64,000 nucleotides of DNA, taken from assembly GCF_037975245.1 (NCBI RefSeq), contig NC_092574.1, positions 22,509,713 through 22,573,712 on the forward strand, written 5' to 3'. The notes under the pieces are model-generated. The model did not search any database. It was not told the DNA's origin and saw nothing but the letters and a program-made list of their open reading frames with translations. The position numbers and the translations under genes are program-made. Below are positions 1 to 12,316 of the stretch, piece after piece (the stretch's first letter is position 1; the number at the start of each line of letters is the position of its first letter). The DNA is from Apostichopus japonicus. Its lineage: Eukaryota > Echinodermata > Holothuroidea > Aspidochirotida > Stichopodidae.

Positions 1-23
1 TCTTTTTACTTTTGCCTTCTCAG

Positions 24-125
24 ATATTTCCATTGGTAGAATTTGATCAAGAGCCCCATCGAAGCAATGCAGAACCTATTTACCTGTTTGCTTATGGTGT
101 TACAAGCAGGCTGGACACCCGCAGG
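24..125 (+). CDS. Possible exon at left edge (uncertain)
   Basis: A pyrimidine tract ending in TTCTCAG is followed by a frame open from 24 through about 167, with a possible GT donor at 126 (AGG|GTATGG). Translation of the 34 codons gives a mixed-composition peptide beginning IFPLVEFDQEPHRS. Reading on without splicing reaches a TGA near 167, so it could equally be a terminal exon. The other two forward frames are closed by stops. I do not recognise the peptide. The gene, if real, lies mostly to the left of the window. A chance open frame is quite possible. Confidence 0.18.
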
Positions 126-559
126 GTATGGCGCCAACCCCTTAGTGCGTTAGTGGGATGATATTTCTGGCCGGCTTGTGCCTGGTCTAGTCTGAGATTT
201 CTGGGAGCTGAACTAGTATGTGGTGATTAGGTAGAGGCTTTCTTTAGATTGTCAGGTTTAATTTGAAGAGCACCCCACTCTGCAGAGCCTGGGGGCACAA
301 CAGTGTTAAGCAGTAACAGTGCTTGTATATATGTGTACTATGCCTCGGGACAAACTTTGCACTTGAGAATTCACAGATATCCTCTTTAAATTTAATACCT
401 GTTCCAATCCTTTTAATGTTTGCAACATGTCCCTCAAGGACTGGGATAAATCAATGTATGATTACCAAGTCGATCTGTGTTGCTGATTTCTCAAACAGAA
501 AAACCAGAATGCAAATTGCATTGAGGTTTCAATGACTTTGTTACACTAGACTTCTGCTG

Positions 560-1070
560 GTTCACCAGAAATAGCTCTTATGTAAATGTCCTGAACCACT
601 GTTTTGATGTACAATTACACTTGGACTATGACAAACACAGGTCAGTGTACTGTATGTGGCAATACACATCTCCACCAAAAACAACATGAGTCTTGTCCTC
701 AATGTGATGCATCCACACACCAAGTATGAAAAGTATCCATGATTCCTACCTTGAGATATCATGTTTAAAGGTTTCCAGAGATTGACCTCTGGTGACCTCA
801 AATGAACTTTGACCTACACCACCAAAACAATTGAGTTCTTTATACAATTTGACACATCCACATGATTAAATGAGAAGTATCCATGCTCCATATCTTGAGA
901 TATAGTGTATACAAGGTTTCGTTTGACTGCTGGTGACCCAGATGACCTTTGACCTCCACCAAAAACAATATGGTTCTTCTACTCCATTTGGGGCATCTAC
1001 ATCTTAAGTATGAAAGTATCCATGATATATATCATGAGATATCATGTTTACAAGCTGGGCATCACATTGA
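560..1070. repeat. Degenerate tandem repeat, about 140 bp unit, with DR1-like motifs
   Basis: Three diverged units are recognised by the anchor CACCAAAA at 673, 820 and 958 (spacings 147 and 138). Each is followed by a segment resembling AAGTATCCATG and CTTGAGATAT, and then by GGTGACC and TTTGACCT. The unit junctions contain TGACCTTTGACCT at 943-955, a perfect inverse of the direct-repeat-1 element AGGTCAAAGGTCA, and a one-base variant at 803-815. The arrangement looks like a dispersed satellite-like repeat family rather than coding sequence. Confidence 0.75.
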
Positions 1071-1090
1071 CCCACACCTACCCACCATCA

Positions 1091-4000
1091 TGACTGACCA
1101 AACAAGGAGGCAATATGACATGAGAATACCAAACAATAACTTTCTCTACTGTTGTACTGTAGCCCAGACAATATCATTCTGATGTGAGGACCAGTGCAAA
1201 CAAAAACACATCCACAGATTGCTATGTATCCTACTGATATCAGTTGCTCACAGTACACAGTTTTTAGTTGAAGTCACCATTTATTACTTGATTATAAGAA
1301 CAATATCTACAGCTTATGGACTCTTAGAGCAAAGGTCTGCAAACAGTTGTAAGGTTACAACCCACCAGCTTCCATTAGGACTGACCCACCAGTCCACAAC
1401 CCACCAGACCGCCCAGCTAATCAATGCTCCCAGCAAATCAATACTCAGAATGCATGACTAGCTTTGGCTATAGACATTGGCAGCTTTTAAAACAAGAGAT
1501 TATCATTTACTGATAAATATAACTTTTTCTGACGGATAAATTATTATATAAAAGAACTGTGCCTTAAGTTAAGGGTAGCATACCCACCTTTTCATATAAT
1601 TTCAATTTATTTCTTAATGTTCTTTGGGCAGTTATCTTTACCCTCTCTTTCTGAACAACAAAGATAATCCGCATACAATTGGTTACCTATTTACAAGTTG
1701 AAAGGTCTACCATAAATAATGAGATATTTGTAAGTCTGGCAAAACACATTTCCCAACTTCTAGGCTATCAATACAACTGTTAAAGACATGTTATATGATC
1801 AAAACAAAATTCAATCTTTCCGAACCCTGCACGATACCGCAGAGTTAAACGACCATCGTTTGGCCTGTTACTTAGGCCCAACTTCGACTAATCATAGCCT
1901 ATTGTGTTCTGAAATAGGATCTTAGCATAGCCTATGTCTATTTGATGTACCTGACATCCAATACGGCCTGTCAATCACACTGTTAGCATGTTAGGCTCAA
2001 ACAGATCTGACATGTTTCAGGCAACTGACACGACAAGCCTAACCTGGTCAGGGTCACGTTCATAAGAACTCTTTCTTATTCAGTTGTTCACCACAGGCAA
2101 TATTTCGGCTTCGCTTCAGTGTCTCACTTGCATGGTGATATTGTGTTCGCAAATCAATGAAACGAAAAGCAGTACTAATCTTTTTTTATTGTTCTTTCTG
2201 ACGGCTATACTTTGACCTAAAATCTCCTAATTGTTTGATCATTCACTTGCAATGCTTGTAATCACATCAGTGCAACGGAGTGCTCTCTGCTCGGTGATGA
2301 GCGTTACGCTACATGTACTGAAGTCTACAGAAGACAAATATAAATCTTTGATTTTACCAACCAAGTTATGATAAGTAACGAAAAAGAAGAGATAAAGGGG
2401 CGGCGTCGGAATGGATGAACCAGGGTCGAAATGGGTGAATGAGATGTTTGAAGCGATATGGATACAGAGGACTTGTTGAAGGGGTTAGTGTTGAAATGGA
2501 AAGGATTACAGGGTAACGATGAAGGGGAAGCGGATGTCTTGGGAAAGGATGAAGGGAAGGGGGTGGGAGGGTAGGCGAAGAGGAACAGCTGTGCACGGAT
2601 GGAGATCAACGGAGAGAAAAGGGACGGGGAAAGGGGTGGGGTGGACGGAGGGAGGGGCAATTTACGAAGAAAAATGGACTAAGAGAAATGGTGCAAACAG
2701 CGATTGCTAGCCCGGGTTTAAGAAATGACGCCAGGAATATTTCTTGTTTCTGTTGTGAATGTTGTGGTTAACGAAAATTACGAAATCGCTTGTGTGCTAG
2801 CTTTTTCTGTTTTCTTGATGTCAAATTTGTGCTAAGTATAATCTGCATAAGCATAGGATGTGCAACTTATTGAACGTAGGCTATTTTCAAGTCTTGCTCC
2901 TCGAAGAAAAATTAGTTCTTCCACTTTGTTTCCTAATTCGTTCTTTGATTAACATTTTTCAATTCTCACTGATCCTTGATTAATTAATTAATTCTTAAAC
3001 CAAACTAAACTAAGTTCAATAGATAATATTTCCACAAGCTAAACAACGTGATGTACTAACAACCTAAACAGACAGTACAATGACGTAAAGGGAGGTGCTC
3101 AAAGCGCAAGCGCACAAGAATCCCAACGCAGACTAAAGTAAAGAAATGAGTTGCGACGACGGAGATGCATTGAGAACATAAGTTGAAACGGCACTCGATG
3201 AGTAACAACCAGAAATCACATCCTTGTAATCCACCGATTTTCGCTTTCTCGTAAAGTGAGGGTGATGATAGATATAGGACATGCATTGAATTACGTCACA
3301 GTGCTTTAAAGGCATATAACTTTTTCAGTTAAATATACACTACAGTGGTGACATCATACATTAAAAAAGAGATAACGCATCGAAATAGTTGAATAATGTC
3401 ACCTGCTCCTTTTAGTTCAACACAAATCGTACCCAGTACCGATGTAATTCAGCAAAACGCTGGCAAACGAAACAATTACACACCACAACAGGGGCGGCGC
3501 ATCCCGTATGCTTCCGGGGAAGGGGGGTATCCTCTTCTCCCAGAATATAATAAGGGGTTCCCCCACCCCATCCCACACAGGCGGACAGAATATTACCAAA
3601 AATTCTAGTGCACAGAACATAAATATAAATATATGATATGTGTATGCGGTATACATCCTATAGTCAATCGAATATTCTTCAACATTGCTTCTGGACGTCT
3701 TCAAACCTTGGCACTACAATCCGTGTGACTTCTACATTGGAGACATCACAATACATCACAATGTATTCATTAATTGATTGGTATACAGGTATATAATTTA
3801 TGTGTAATTTTCGAATTATCTAACTTATCCCAAAAGTACATGATTTTGTACTAGGCCTAGTGTACATGTTATCTAGACCCAAGTAAACCACCGATGGTGA
3901 TTTAAGTATATGGAAGCATGTACTCCAATTTCGCACCACAGTTTTACTATTAACCACTAATTATATGTAATAGTTCTATCTCAATAACATTTAAAACCAA

Positions 4001-7000
4001 CAGACATAATAAAATAAAATGTAATTATCGTTGAGTTTGATCGTCAAGAAACCTTAGTATAGATACAAGGACCAATCCATGGAAACATTAAAACTCCCTC
4101 CTGTTGAGCTTTTCTCTGTTTAACATTAATTATTGCAGTTTTGCGAACAAGAGTGATTTTAACAGTCAATAACACTTCCAAGAACAAGTGGTTGGGGACA
4201 TGTTTCCCGGGCAACGAAATGTGTCGTATATATATTCCTAAAGATGCATTTCCGCCGACCAATCATTTTTCTTAAATAACCCAGAGCAAATGACAGAATC
4301 AACTTTATTCCGCTCTGTATCACTTTACGAAGCCGTCGGAGTAGATAGCTACTTTTCTGCCTTTGAAGAAGAGTATTTGAGTCTGTTCAGTGTCAATTTT
4401 TTATTCATCTTTAAAACGCATATTAAAAACCTTCTCCTCTCGGATAGGGGAAAAGATGGAAAAGGGTGCATCATTTTCGTCAAAATTTAAATTGGACAGA
4501 GCTCTTGGGAGCGAGGCATGATTTATGGGGAACATGAGCTTGACTTAACGCCTCATCGAAGCGGGAATTAATTACCCCCACGGGAGTAGAGATGATACAG
4601 CCGTACAACCTCTCAATCACGTCGACACAGAAAGGGCAACTCAGTAACTTAACGTGTTACTGAATTATGACACAGTGATATCGTAAAAGTATAGGCTTTT
4701 AGAAAATTCTTCGGCCCTCAACGACGGTACTATTTAGTTAAAAAAACAACGTTTCTATACCCGTCTATATATGTTGGAAATAAGAGACCAATAATATTAT
4801 AAGCACTATCAAGTTCCATATAGGTCGCATGCGGTGTATACTGCAACTTAGCAAGTCAAATCACTCATATCGGTGGCGTACTAATCGTGGGGCGGGGGAG
4901 GTCCACCCGGGTACCAGCAAGGGGAGGGACTGCCACATCCCCCCCCCCCCAAAAAAAAAATAAGAGAAAGCTATAAGAGAAATATGAATGAGAATCCTAA
5001 ACATAATCAGTTCACAGCTTTGCCAAAGATAGCACTATTGTGCATCTAAGCCACCTTACATGAACAAACATTTGCTACCCCTACCCTTAGACCCCTCCTC
5101 CATGACGGCATTCCCTGCACGGGGACAAAGGAAGGATCCGCCCCGGGTGCCAACTATTCTAAAAAAGCCATTGCTTCATATAGACGCGTAACTGGAAGGT
5201 GAGCAAAATGCTTGAAAGTTAGGACAGGGGCAAATATACAGGTTACACTCAAAACTTGCTTCCGTCTCCAGCTGTGGATATAATTCGAAACCTTTTTCCT
5301 CAAAACACTGAAATAAAACCTGAGCGCGGTACTACCAAACAACTTGATCCATTCTCAACCCCAGTCCGTTCCCTTAAATCGAGACCGGAACCGTATGATC
5401 ATGATGATGTTGCGTCACGTGAGCATCATGAGTCCGCGAAGGGATAGTCACTACAAACAGGATCAGGTTTAAGGTTGCTGACATTTTGTGTACTGTTTAC
5501 CGCGACGGCAATAGCTATACCGCATAGTTTTATGGGACTAAACGCTGTCAGCATTCTATGCAAAGATGGGACTGTATCAGCATCATCATGCTGTTCTATT
5601 CCCCAGTAAAGCATGGAGGTAAAAAGCTGTTTTACCTCAATGAGTAAAGTAAACAAGTAGAGAACGAAACTTGTAGACATAGCCGTACACAGATGAAGAA
5701 GAACGCCCTCGCTTAAACACTACATCTGTGATGAGAGTCGTGGTGTACCACTTGAGCAATACGTTAAATGTGTCACTTTGACCAACAAAATATATGGGAT
5801 ACCCTTACAGACACTATATACTGTTTAACGTTTATAGCTGTTACCCGTGTCTGTGCACGAAGTCCCCCTTCCCCTTAAAACAATACCTTCGGACCCCCCC
5901 CCAAGCTCCTCCTCCCCACCCACCCAGCCACACACAACGTAGCTTGCAAGTATTTCTATAGCCTGAGAGAGGTGCAATCAGTTAGAAAATAAGCACTATA
6001 ATCGCCTAACTGATGACGATGACACAATTCGTCCAACCATTTGTATATATGTAAACCAGGTTAGGCCCAGGCACATCGCCTACATCATTCGTAAAAAAAA
6101 AAACATTAATGCGTCGAACATAGCTAAACTAAAACTTTCATCTCACATTATTCGGGTGGCTGAAGAGCAAACGCACCAGAGATCTATATGGTCACGACGT
6201 GATCAGAGACAACTTTGTTTTTCAGATTTTTTTATTTGCTAAACGACGCCGGTCATTCCTCCTGACTCCATGACTGCGGAATTCATACCATTATCATTAA
6301 ATTACCAGTGCATATAAAGAAAAGACCATTTCTGTACAAACGCTATCTATGGTAGAGGGGTGGTACATGGCACACAGGTGACATCCATCATATCCCAACC
6401 TGGCGTACTTGCGATACTAATCGAGTTCCCATCACCCAAGTGGGGATTAGTAATGGAACACGTGGTTCCACATGATACCTCACTTTTTTCGTTGTATGGT
6501 GTTAATATGCTTTTGCAGGACCCTGCCGAGACTACCCGAGAGTCCCTGTGATGCTGGTAAACCACAAACTATTCGACCTTTAATCATTTCCAGGGTGTGG
6601 GGTACGTAGGTCTTGCAGTGGGCAACAGAACCGGTGGACAAAACTCAGTATAGCAACCATCTCACCCCTTGTTCTAAGGATGGTATTATAAAAGTCAAAA
6701 TATATGTCCAACTGAAAAATGTGAAAATGGGTCATTTCATCGCCACCAGTAAAAAATTAAACAATAAAACCTACATGGCTAAAGATTTGATCTCGCTACA
6801 TGCATTTTACATACTAAAACCTCTACCTCTGAAGGAAAAAAAATTATTTATATATAAATCTGTCCCATAATTCTAGGCGATAAATACGAGATATACACTG
6901 TGAACAACGATGCGAGAAAAAATAAACATGGATTCTGTACAAAATAACATTTTTATATGATGCGACCAAAAAAAACACACACAAAAAAACATTATATCTG

Positions 7001-10000
7001 TACGATGCGGTATATCTGAATAAGTATAGCCGAGTATGATCTCTATAACAATGTCACATCATATGGCAATTTATCTCATATTTGAAACTTCAAATTAAGC
7101 GAGAGAGGTTGTTTGTGTAATGGTAAATTGGGTAACCAAAGATATCAAGAAACGTCGTGAGGTGATAAATATCTGATAGTGACATTCAAACTCGTTTATG
7201 ACATCAAGAAAAAAAAATACTCCGGCAAAAGTAATAACTGTTATGTGACCTGAGTTCACTTATTTATCAGCTTGTTGATGATTCTTTTGTAACCTTGGCA
7301 TGATTAAGAGATGATAAATAACTACAGAGGCAGCTACTACCAGACCCAGCCAGATCCAAAATGATGGCTTTAAAGAGTGAATCCATTACACCCATGCATA
7401 CGATATCGACGCATGGAGCTGAAGACAGAACTATTTGGCGTATTTCCAATAGGCTCGTCGTCTGTGACAAACCAACGTTGCATATAACGGTTGACTACTA
7501 TGCGCGTGCTCGACACAACCAATCATTGCAGAGTTTTCAATCATGTGATACGTTTGCAACCGAGTCCTCGAAATTCACCGTGATAAGTGATTTTTTTGTG
7601 TTTGTTGGCTGGTGGGCCTCAAAGTATTGACCAACAAGAAGTTGTGGGATTCCAACATTTCCCTTACCGAGTTCATAAGTCGGCAAGAGATAAACATAAA
7701 ATTAATGAGCAGAATGAATTGCACAATTACTGCGCGCGCTACTCGGCAAGCTAAATCAAGTGTTTTGTCCGTGCCAGCGCATGCAGCACTGCGCATCTCT
7801 CCACGCAGAAATATGTGGACGCTATGAGGTACTGCTTTTCACCCCCCCCCCACCCCCCAATTGGTGCAATATTGAGTCTTTCCATGTGTATTACAGTAAC
7901 CACTCAACTTTAATAAATATGAGACATAGATATAGGACTATATAGGCCTAATGATTATCGTGAGCATGGACTAAACACTGTGTGTATGGAGAGTAAAATA
8001 AATTGAGAGAGATATATACTGATGTATTATATATGTATGGAAGGAAGCTGCTGTTTCGTCCCATTGTAGGCCTATAGTTTCACTTTAACGCGAACATAGT
8101 TTACAGTAGTACAAAGTCTCGGTAAGCAGTGACGGCTAACCGTCTGTCAAAACAGACACGAAAAGCAGGTCGGTTGAAGATTGGACAAAGTACTGACTTA
8201 CATATATACAGATAGGCCATGGATGTAAACAGTTCGCAAGATTGAGACGTCACAGAGAAATTGATAGCCACAAACCAATGAATGGTATGTTGTTGGTTTA
8301 CTAACAATATATCTGCGATATGTATTGTAGTCATAACCTATAACCGTACAACACGGGTACGGTGAGTGTACTTGTGAACTTAAAAGATGAAACGCGTAAT
8401 ACATCGGCAGATGGAGGCAACATGGACGGCAATTGAACACATGTGTTCTCTTGTCCTCATAATGGGAATCGTTTATATGGCCACAGTTCAGTAATGACGG
8501 CATTTGAATGTATAAGCAGAACTATCAAAGACTGTACTACACGCACGATATCACATCGATGCGGACACGGGCATTGAGAGTGGGATATAAAGAAAGGAAG
8601 GGAAATGGTGGCGGATTTTCAGTGCTCTGGTGCTTTGAAAATGACCATGCTCGGATCCTGGGATACCAAGAGAAACATTAGAGTGGAGATGTTCAAATTC
8701 TCTCTATGAGGACCATAGAGATTTACCCCTATTACCCAAACTGTACCATTTCTATATATCCTATGTCCTATATCACATCAAGAGAGTGGAGGGGGTTGGG
8801 GTGGGGCGGGTTCGAGAAAAATATATTGGGACCGGATACTGCGGCGAAGGAGCACTGACCAACTGTAATCATTTGTTAGTACCTGCACCCCTTTCACTTG
8901 TAAGTTGTAACTACAACTTCCCTTGTCACGAACCAAAATGTCTATGAAAACTGACATCCCTTCAACATTGGAAACGACGGAAATACGGTATAGTACAAAT
9001 TCATTATTGCACGTCCACCTATATAGCAACAATATCCCATCATACACCCGTTTTCATTTATAAGATTTGTTTCTGGTTTCATCTTCCACCCCCTTCCACC
9101 CCTCACACCCCTTCGTGTTCCTTGAGCAGAAACACTCGAGTACCTTTTCTCAGTCTCACACGGTATCTTCCGCCGCTGGACCGGCCCCCTCCTTCCCCTT
9201 CAATGACTTAGTAACCCAGAACCCCCTGTAGCTCTCGAAAAGTGCCTCTAATTACCCTTGTCATCAAAGAGTGTGTGACATTTCATGATGGGACCTGTAG
9301 TGTAGAGTATTGACTCCCTGCATTAATGATTCGTATGTTACCCCCTCCAACCCCCCCCCCCCCCCCCACCTTAATGATCTATGACTATTGATATGTCAAG
9401 CTTGTACTACATTCTGTATCAGAATGCTCGCAAAATTGTTTGTTAATATTTTCGTCGAGAAATCTCTCGCTTGACTAACCTCACAACAAGCACTCATGAT
9501 ATCACGTTTAAAGATCCTGTTAACGGGTAAACACACTCGTCACTCAATCAACCATAGCAGACCGACACTTGTAGTACAGCTCACTACGTAAACGATCGTT
9601 CTCTAAGTGTGCCGAGACACAGGCAAATCGGTTACCATTATTACCGCTTGGTTGAGCTAAAAGCCTCCTTGTAACGGCATGTTCGGTAGGCTAACATTCT
9701 CATAACCCATTGTTTAGCTGTCACAAAAGGCCAGACATATCGGCTGGTTTTTGAGATCTTCTGATGCTACAAGAAAACGGCTAATTATCTGGCGCCGTGT
9801 ATTTTATGAGGGGGTAGCTGAGAGGCCCAATGACCTACCGACTGACCGGAGGAGGTTGACAGTATATAGAGTACGGTGCGTAACGTAAGAATAGAAGTGC
9901 CTGCGAGTCGACGTGATTGGCATTTAAATGTGAATGTTATCAAAGAAAAGGAAAAAAAAATTACAGACGATGAGACCACACACATACATACACATTAAAG

Positions 10001-11279
10001 GCCCCCTATACCTGTATCTGGCGATGCTCATAGTGAATAGTTGGGCAAAACTCATATATTTTGACCATGGTGTCTTTACGTAACAATACACGTAAAATCA
10101 TCAACAAAACATTAAAAACAAGAATTTAACAGTTTTCAGTTTTTCCCTGCCGACGACAAGTTCAAGTCATGGGAGAAGCGGGTTTTTTCCTTCGTGGGTC
10201 CGTGAACAGCGTACATTTGCACTTCCACAATCGAATACTTTTGTAGCTTTTAAGAAATAGCAAATTTAGCCATGTCTCCGCAGAGTCGCCCACAGCGGTC
10301 TCGGCGCCAGTGTATAACCAGGGAGCTCCCTGGTATAACCACAAGAGTTCTTAGATAGTTAGGTATCAAGTAAACATGTATACAGATAAGTTCAAAGCCA
10401 AGGACGCGGGCAGATGGCTAGAACCAGATCTGGCTTGTGGAGACAGTAACCTACTGAGCGCAGCTATATACATGTAACTGAAGTATACAAGTCACAATCA
10501 TTCGGGTTGGGGTGGAGGGGGGGGGGGGCGACGACTACCGTGATACACCTCACATATTAATGTACGTTTCAATTTAACATATTTTTATTTTAACAATGTT
10601 TCCAAGTTCATTTTCATGACTGATAAAATAGAAGAAGCGAATTATGCAATACTGTCACAATAAGCAATTAAGTCATAGTTATGAAGATTACTTTAACCGC
10701 TGTACACCGCGGTACCAATTAATTGTACGCCATCCCTATAGCAATGGTACCATAACCACCTTATTTCATTACCAGTTTCTTGACTTAGGCCTATCACATT
10801 TTGCAACTTTCCAACAATTTTCCTTATGTATATTGATGCATACTCTCTCGCTTTATAGTTCTGTTGTATGTCTGTTGTATAATGTAGAATTGCTTCCAAA
10901 ATAAAAGATCTCCATTATTTAAGTGCTAACGTTTTACCGTTTTAATTAGTATTATGATTTAATATATTTCGTTATAATCTCAAGACGGCAGAACACGATC
11001 AACACTCCCAAGTTGAAACAGTCATCGTTTGTTATAGTTTGACAAACTTCAAATTGATAGATAATGTGATTTGTGAGCGGGATCTCTGTAAATCATGTGA
11101 TAATGTTAAGTAGAGTCAAGTAGCCAAGTACATGTCAACTCATCACAGTGAGACACATAGAGTGTGTGTCGTCATCACAACATTGAGCGAAGCCATATAA
11201 CAGCTCAGATAGTTCCGCCATGAACGCATCCAGAGGAAAAGAAATTGCCGACACACGACACGAGTTAAATATAGGGAGG
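1091..11279. other. Long intergenic or intronic stretch, no gene recognised
   Basis: No convincing coding region is seen on either strand. The longest open frames are about 110 codons and have low-complexity or random-looking composition. Contents are AT-rich DNA, a G/purine-rich tract at 2510-2670, C or G homopolymer runs (about 4940, 5896, 7842 and 9351-9367) and scattered TAGGCCTA palindromes. In vertebrates MAB21L1 and MAB21L2 sit in introns of NBEA and LRBA, so this could be intronic DNA of such a host, but no host exon was identified. Confidence 0.5.
2510..2670. repeat. Purine-rich (GGAAGG/GGGGA) low-complexity tract
   Basis: The plus strand is strongly biased to G and A, with repeated AAGGG, GGGGTGGG and GGAGGG blocks. 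Open frames here (for example 2325-2660 on the minus strand) are products of the Pro/Ser-rich reverse strand and are not taken as genes. Several runs of three or more G are spaced closely enough for quadruplex formation; that is inference only. Confidence 0.6.
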
Positions 11280-11357
11280 GTTGTACTGTATAAATACGGT
11301 TGTACGGCTAAAATATAGGATTGTACGGTTTAATCGTATAGGGTTATACGGTTTAAC
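11280..11357. repeat. Short tandem repeat, about 21-24 bp unit (TGTACGGTTTAA type)
   Basis: Successive copies of a motif like GGTTGTACGGCTAAAATA appear, with diverged repeats GGATTGTACGGTTTAATC and GGTTATACGGTTTAAC. No coding potential is apparent. Confidence 0.6.
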
Positions 11358-11495
11358 ATGTGCTTTCGTGGTACACATATTGGCGGTAAAGCATGTGCAT
11401 ATATGAATGCTAAAAATGATTATTTAACAAGAAATGGCCGAGCAGAGGACGTATTTACGGAGCTATATCATATGTGTACCGAGAATGAAAACAGT

Positions 11496-11579
11496 GGACG
11501 TCATGCACTATAGACATCATGCACGTCATGCACATAGACGGCATGCACGTCATGAACATAGACGTCATGCACTATAGGA
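11496..11579. repeat. Minisatellite of GACGTCATGCAC units
   Basis: About five imperfect repeats of (A/T)AGAC(G/A)TCATGCAC, with partial units ACGTCATGCAC between them, occupy this stretch. The GACGTCAT core resembles half of a CRE/ATF site, but within a minisatellite it is most likely coincidental. Confidence 0.65.
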
Positions 11580-11812
11580 CGGAAAGCCGTCTTTCAGGCG
11601 AGTGTCTTCTGATTTTAGGAACGAATACTGCTTTTTTTTTATACGGCTGTATAGTACACTGTACACTGTATAGTATACGTGGTTGAGGCCACTCTGCTGA
11701 GCACCGCAAATCACACCCATCCAAACATATATGACTTTATGCATGGTTGCAAAGATATACGATATCATTGTTTCGTTGGTCACTTTATGCCGCTATTCGA
11801 TACTAAAATCCC

Positions 11813-11814
<2 letters not shown>

Positions 11815-11900
<86 letters not shown>

Positions 11901-11903
11901 ATT
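11815..11903. repeat. (TA)n microsatellite
   Basis: An almost pure TA dinucleotide run of about 85 bp with one TTTA interruption near 11886. Overlapping Tyr-Ile open frames are artefacts of the repeat. Confidence 0.97.
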
Positions 11904-12161
11904 ATTGTCAATATTTTCATTCATTTGCCTTTGTCGTTTACCTCCATTGCATTAACATAAAGTCTGTTCAAAGTAACTCTTTCGAGATCCGGCTTTAGGA
12001 ATCACAAATGATTTCGAGTTGGTTAGCATCATGTTTGATCTCTAGAGTAAGGCAAAATATGTCACCAAAAACAGAACTAATATTGTTCGATACAGGTGAC
12101 AAACGCCTACAGTGGAATTACGACCTTCCTTACCGGTTTCGAACCTCTGGACATACAATCA

Positions 12162-12234
12162 GCGTCCATAGCCTAGTGGTTAGGGTGTCCGCGTACAGAG
12201 CGGAAGGCCCGTGGTTCGAATCCCCGTGGAGGCT
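12162..12234 (+). repeat. tRNA-like sequence, probable SINE head or tRNA pseudogene
   Basis: The segment has an A-box-like TAGCCTAGTGG and a perfect B box GGTTCGAATCC. It can be folded into acceptor, D, anticodon (TCCGC/GCGGA stem) and T arms. The acceptor stem has one G-G mismatch and the T stem one T-C mismatch. The seven-base anticodon loop GTACAGA would give anticodon ACA, which is not a normal nuclear tRNA anticodon. About 47 bases of unrelated sequence follow, then a (TA)n tail at 12281-12314. A 3' simple repeat after a unique tail is typical of a SINE, which I prefer over a functional tRNA. Confidence 0.65.
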
Positions 12235-12276
12235 GAAAGTTTTTTCACTGTTCTTGATTTTCCAACTCATTACGAT

Positions 12277-12280
<4 letters not shown>

Positions 12281-12314
<34 letters not shown>
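12281..12314. repeat. (AT)n tail of the tRNA-like element
   Basis: A pure AT dinucleotide run located at the 3' end of the tRNA-like unit. It probably represents the simple-repeat tail of a SINE copy. Confidence 0.9.

Positions 12315-12315
<1 letters not shown>

Positions 12316-12316
<1 letters not shown>

Noticed and set aside
12162-12234. Functional tRNA gene
   Set aside because: Stem mismatches, an implausible ACA anticodon and a SINE-like tail argue against a working tRNA.
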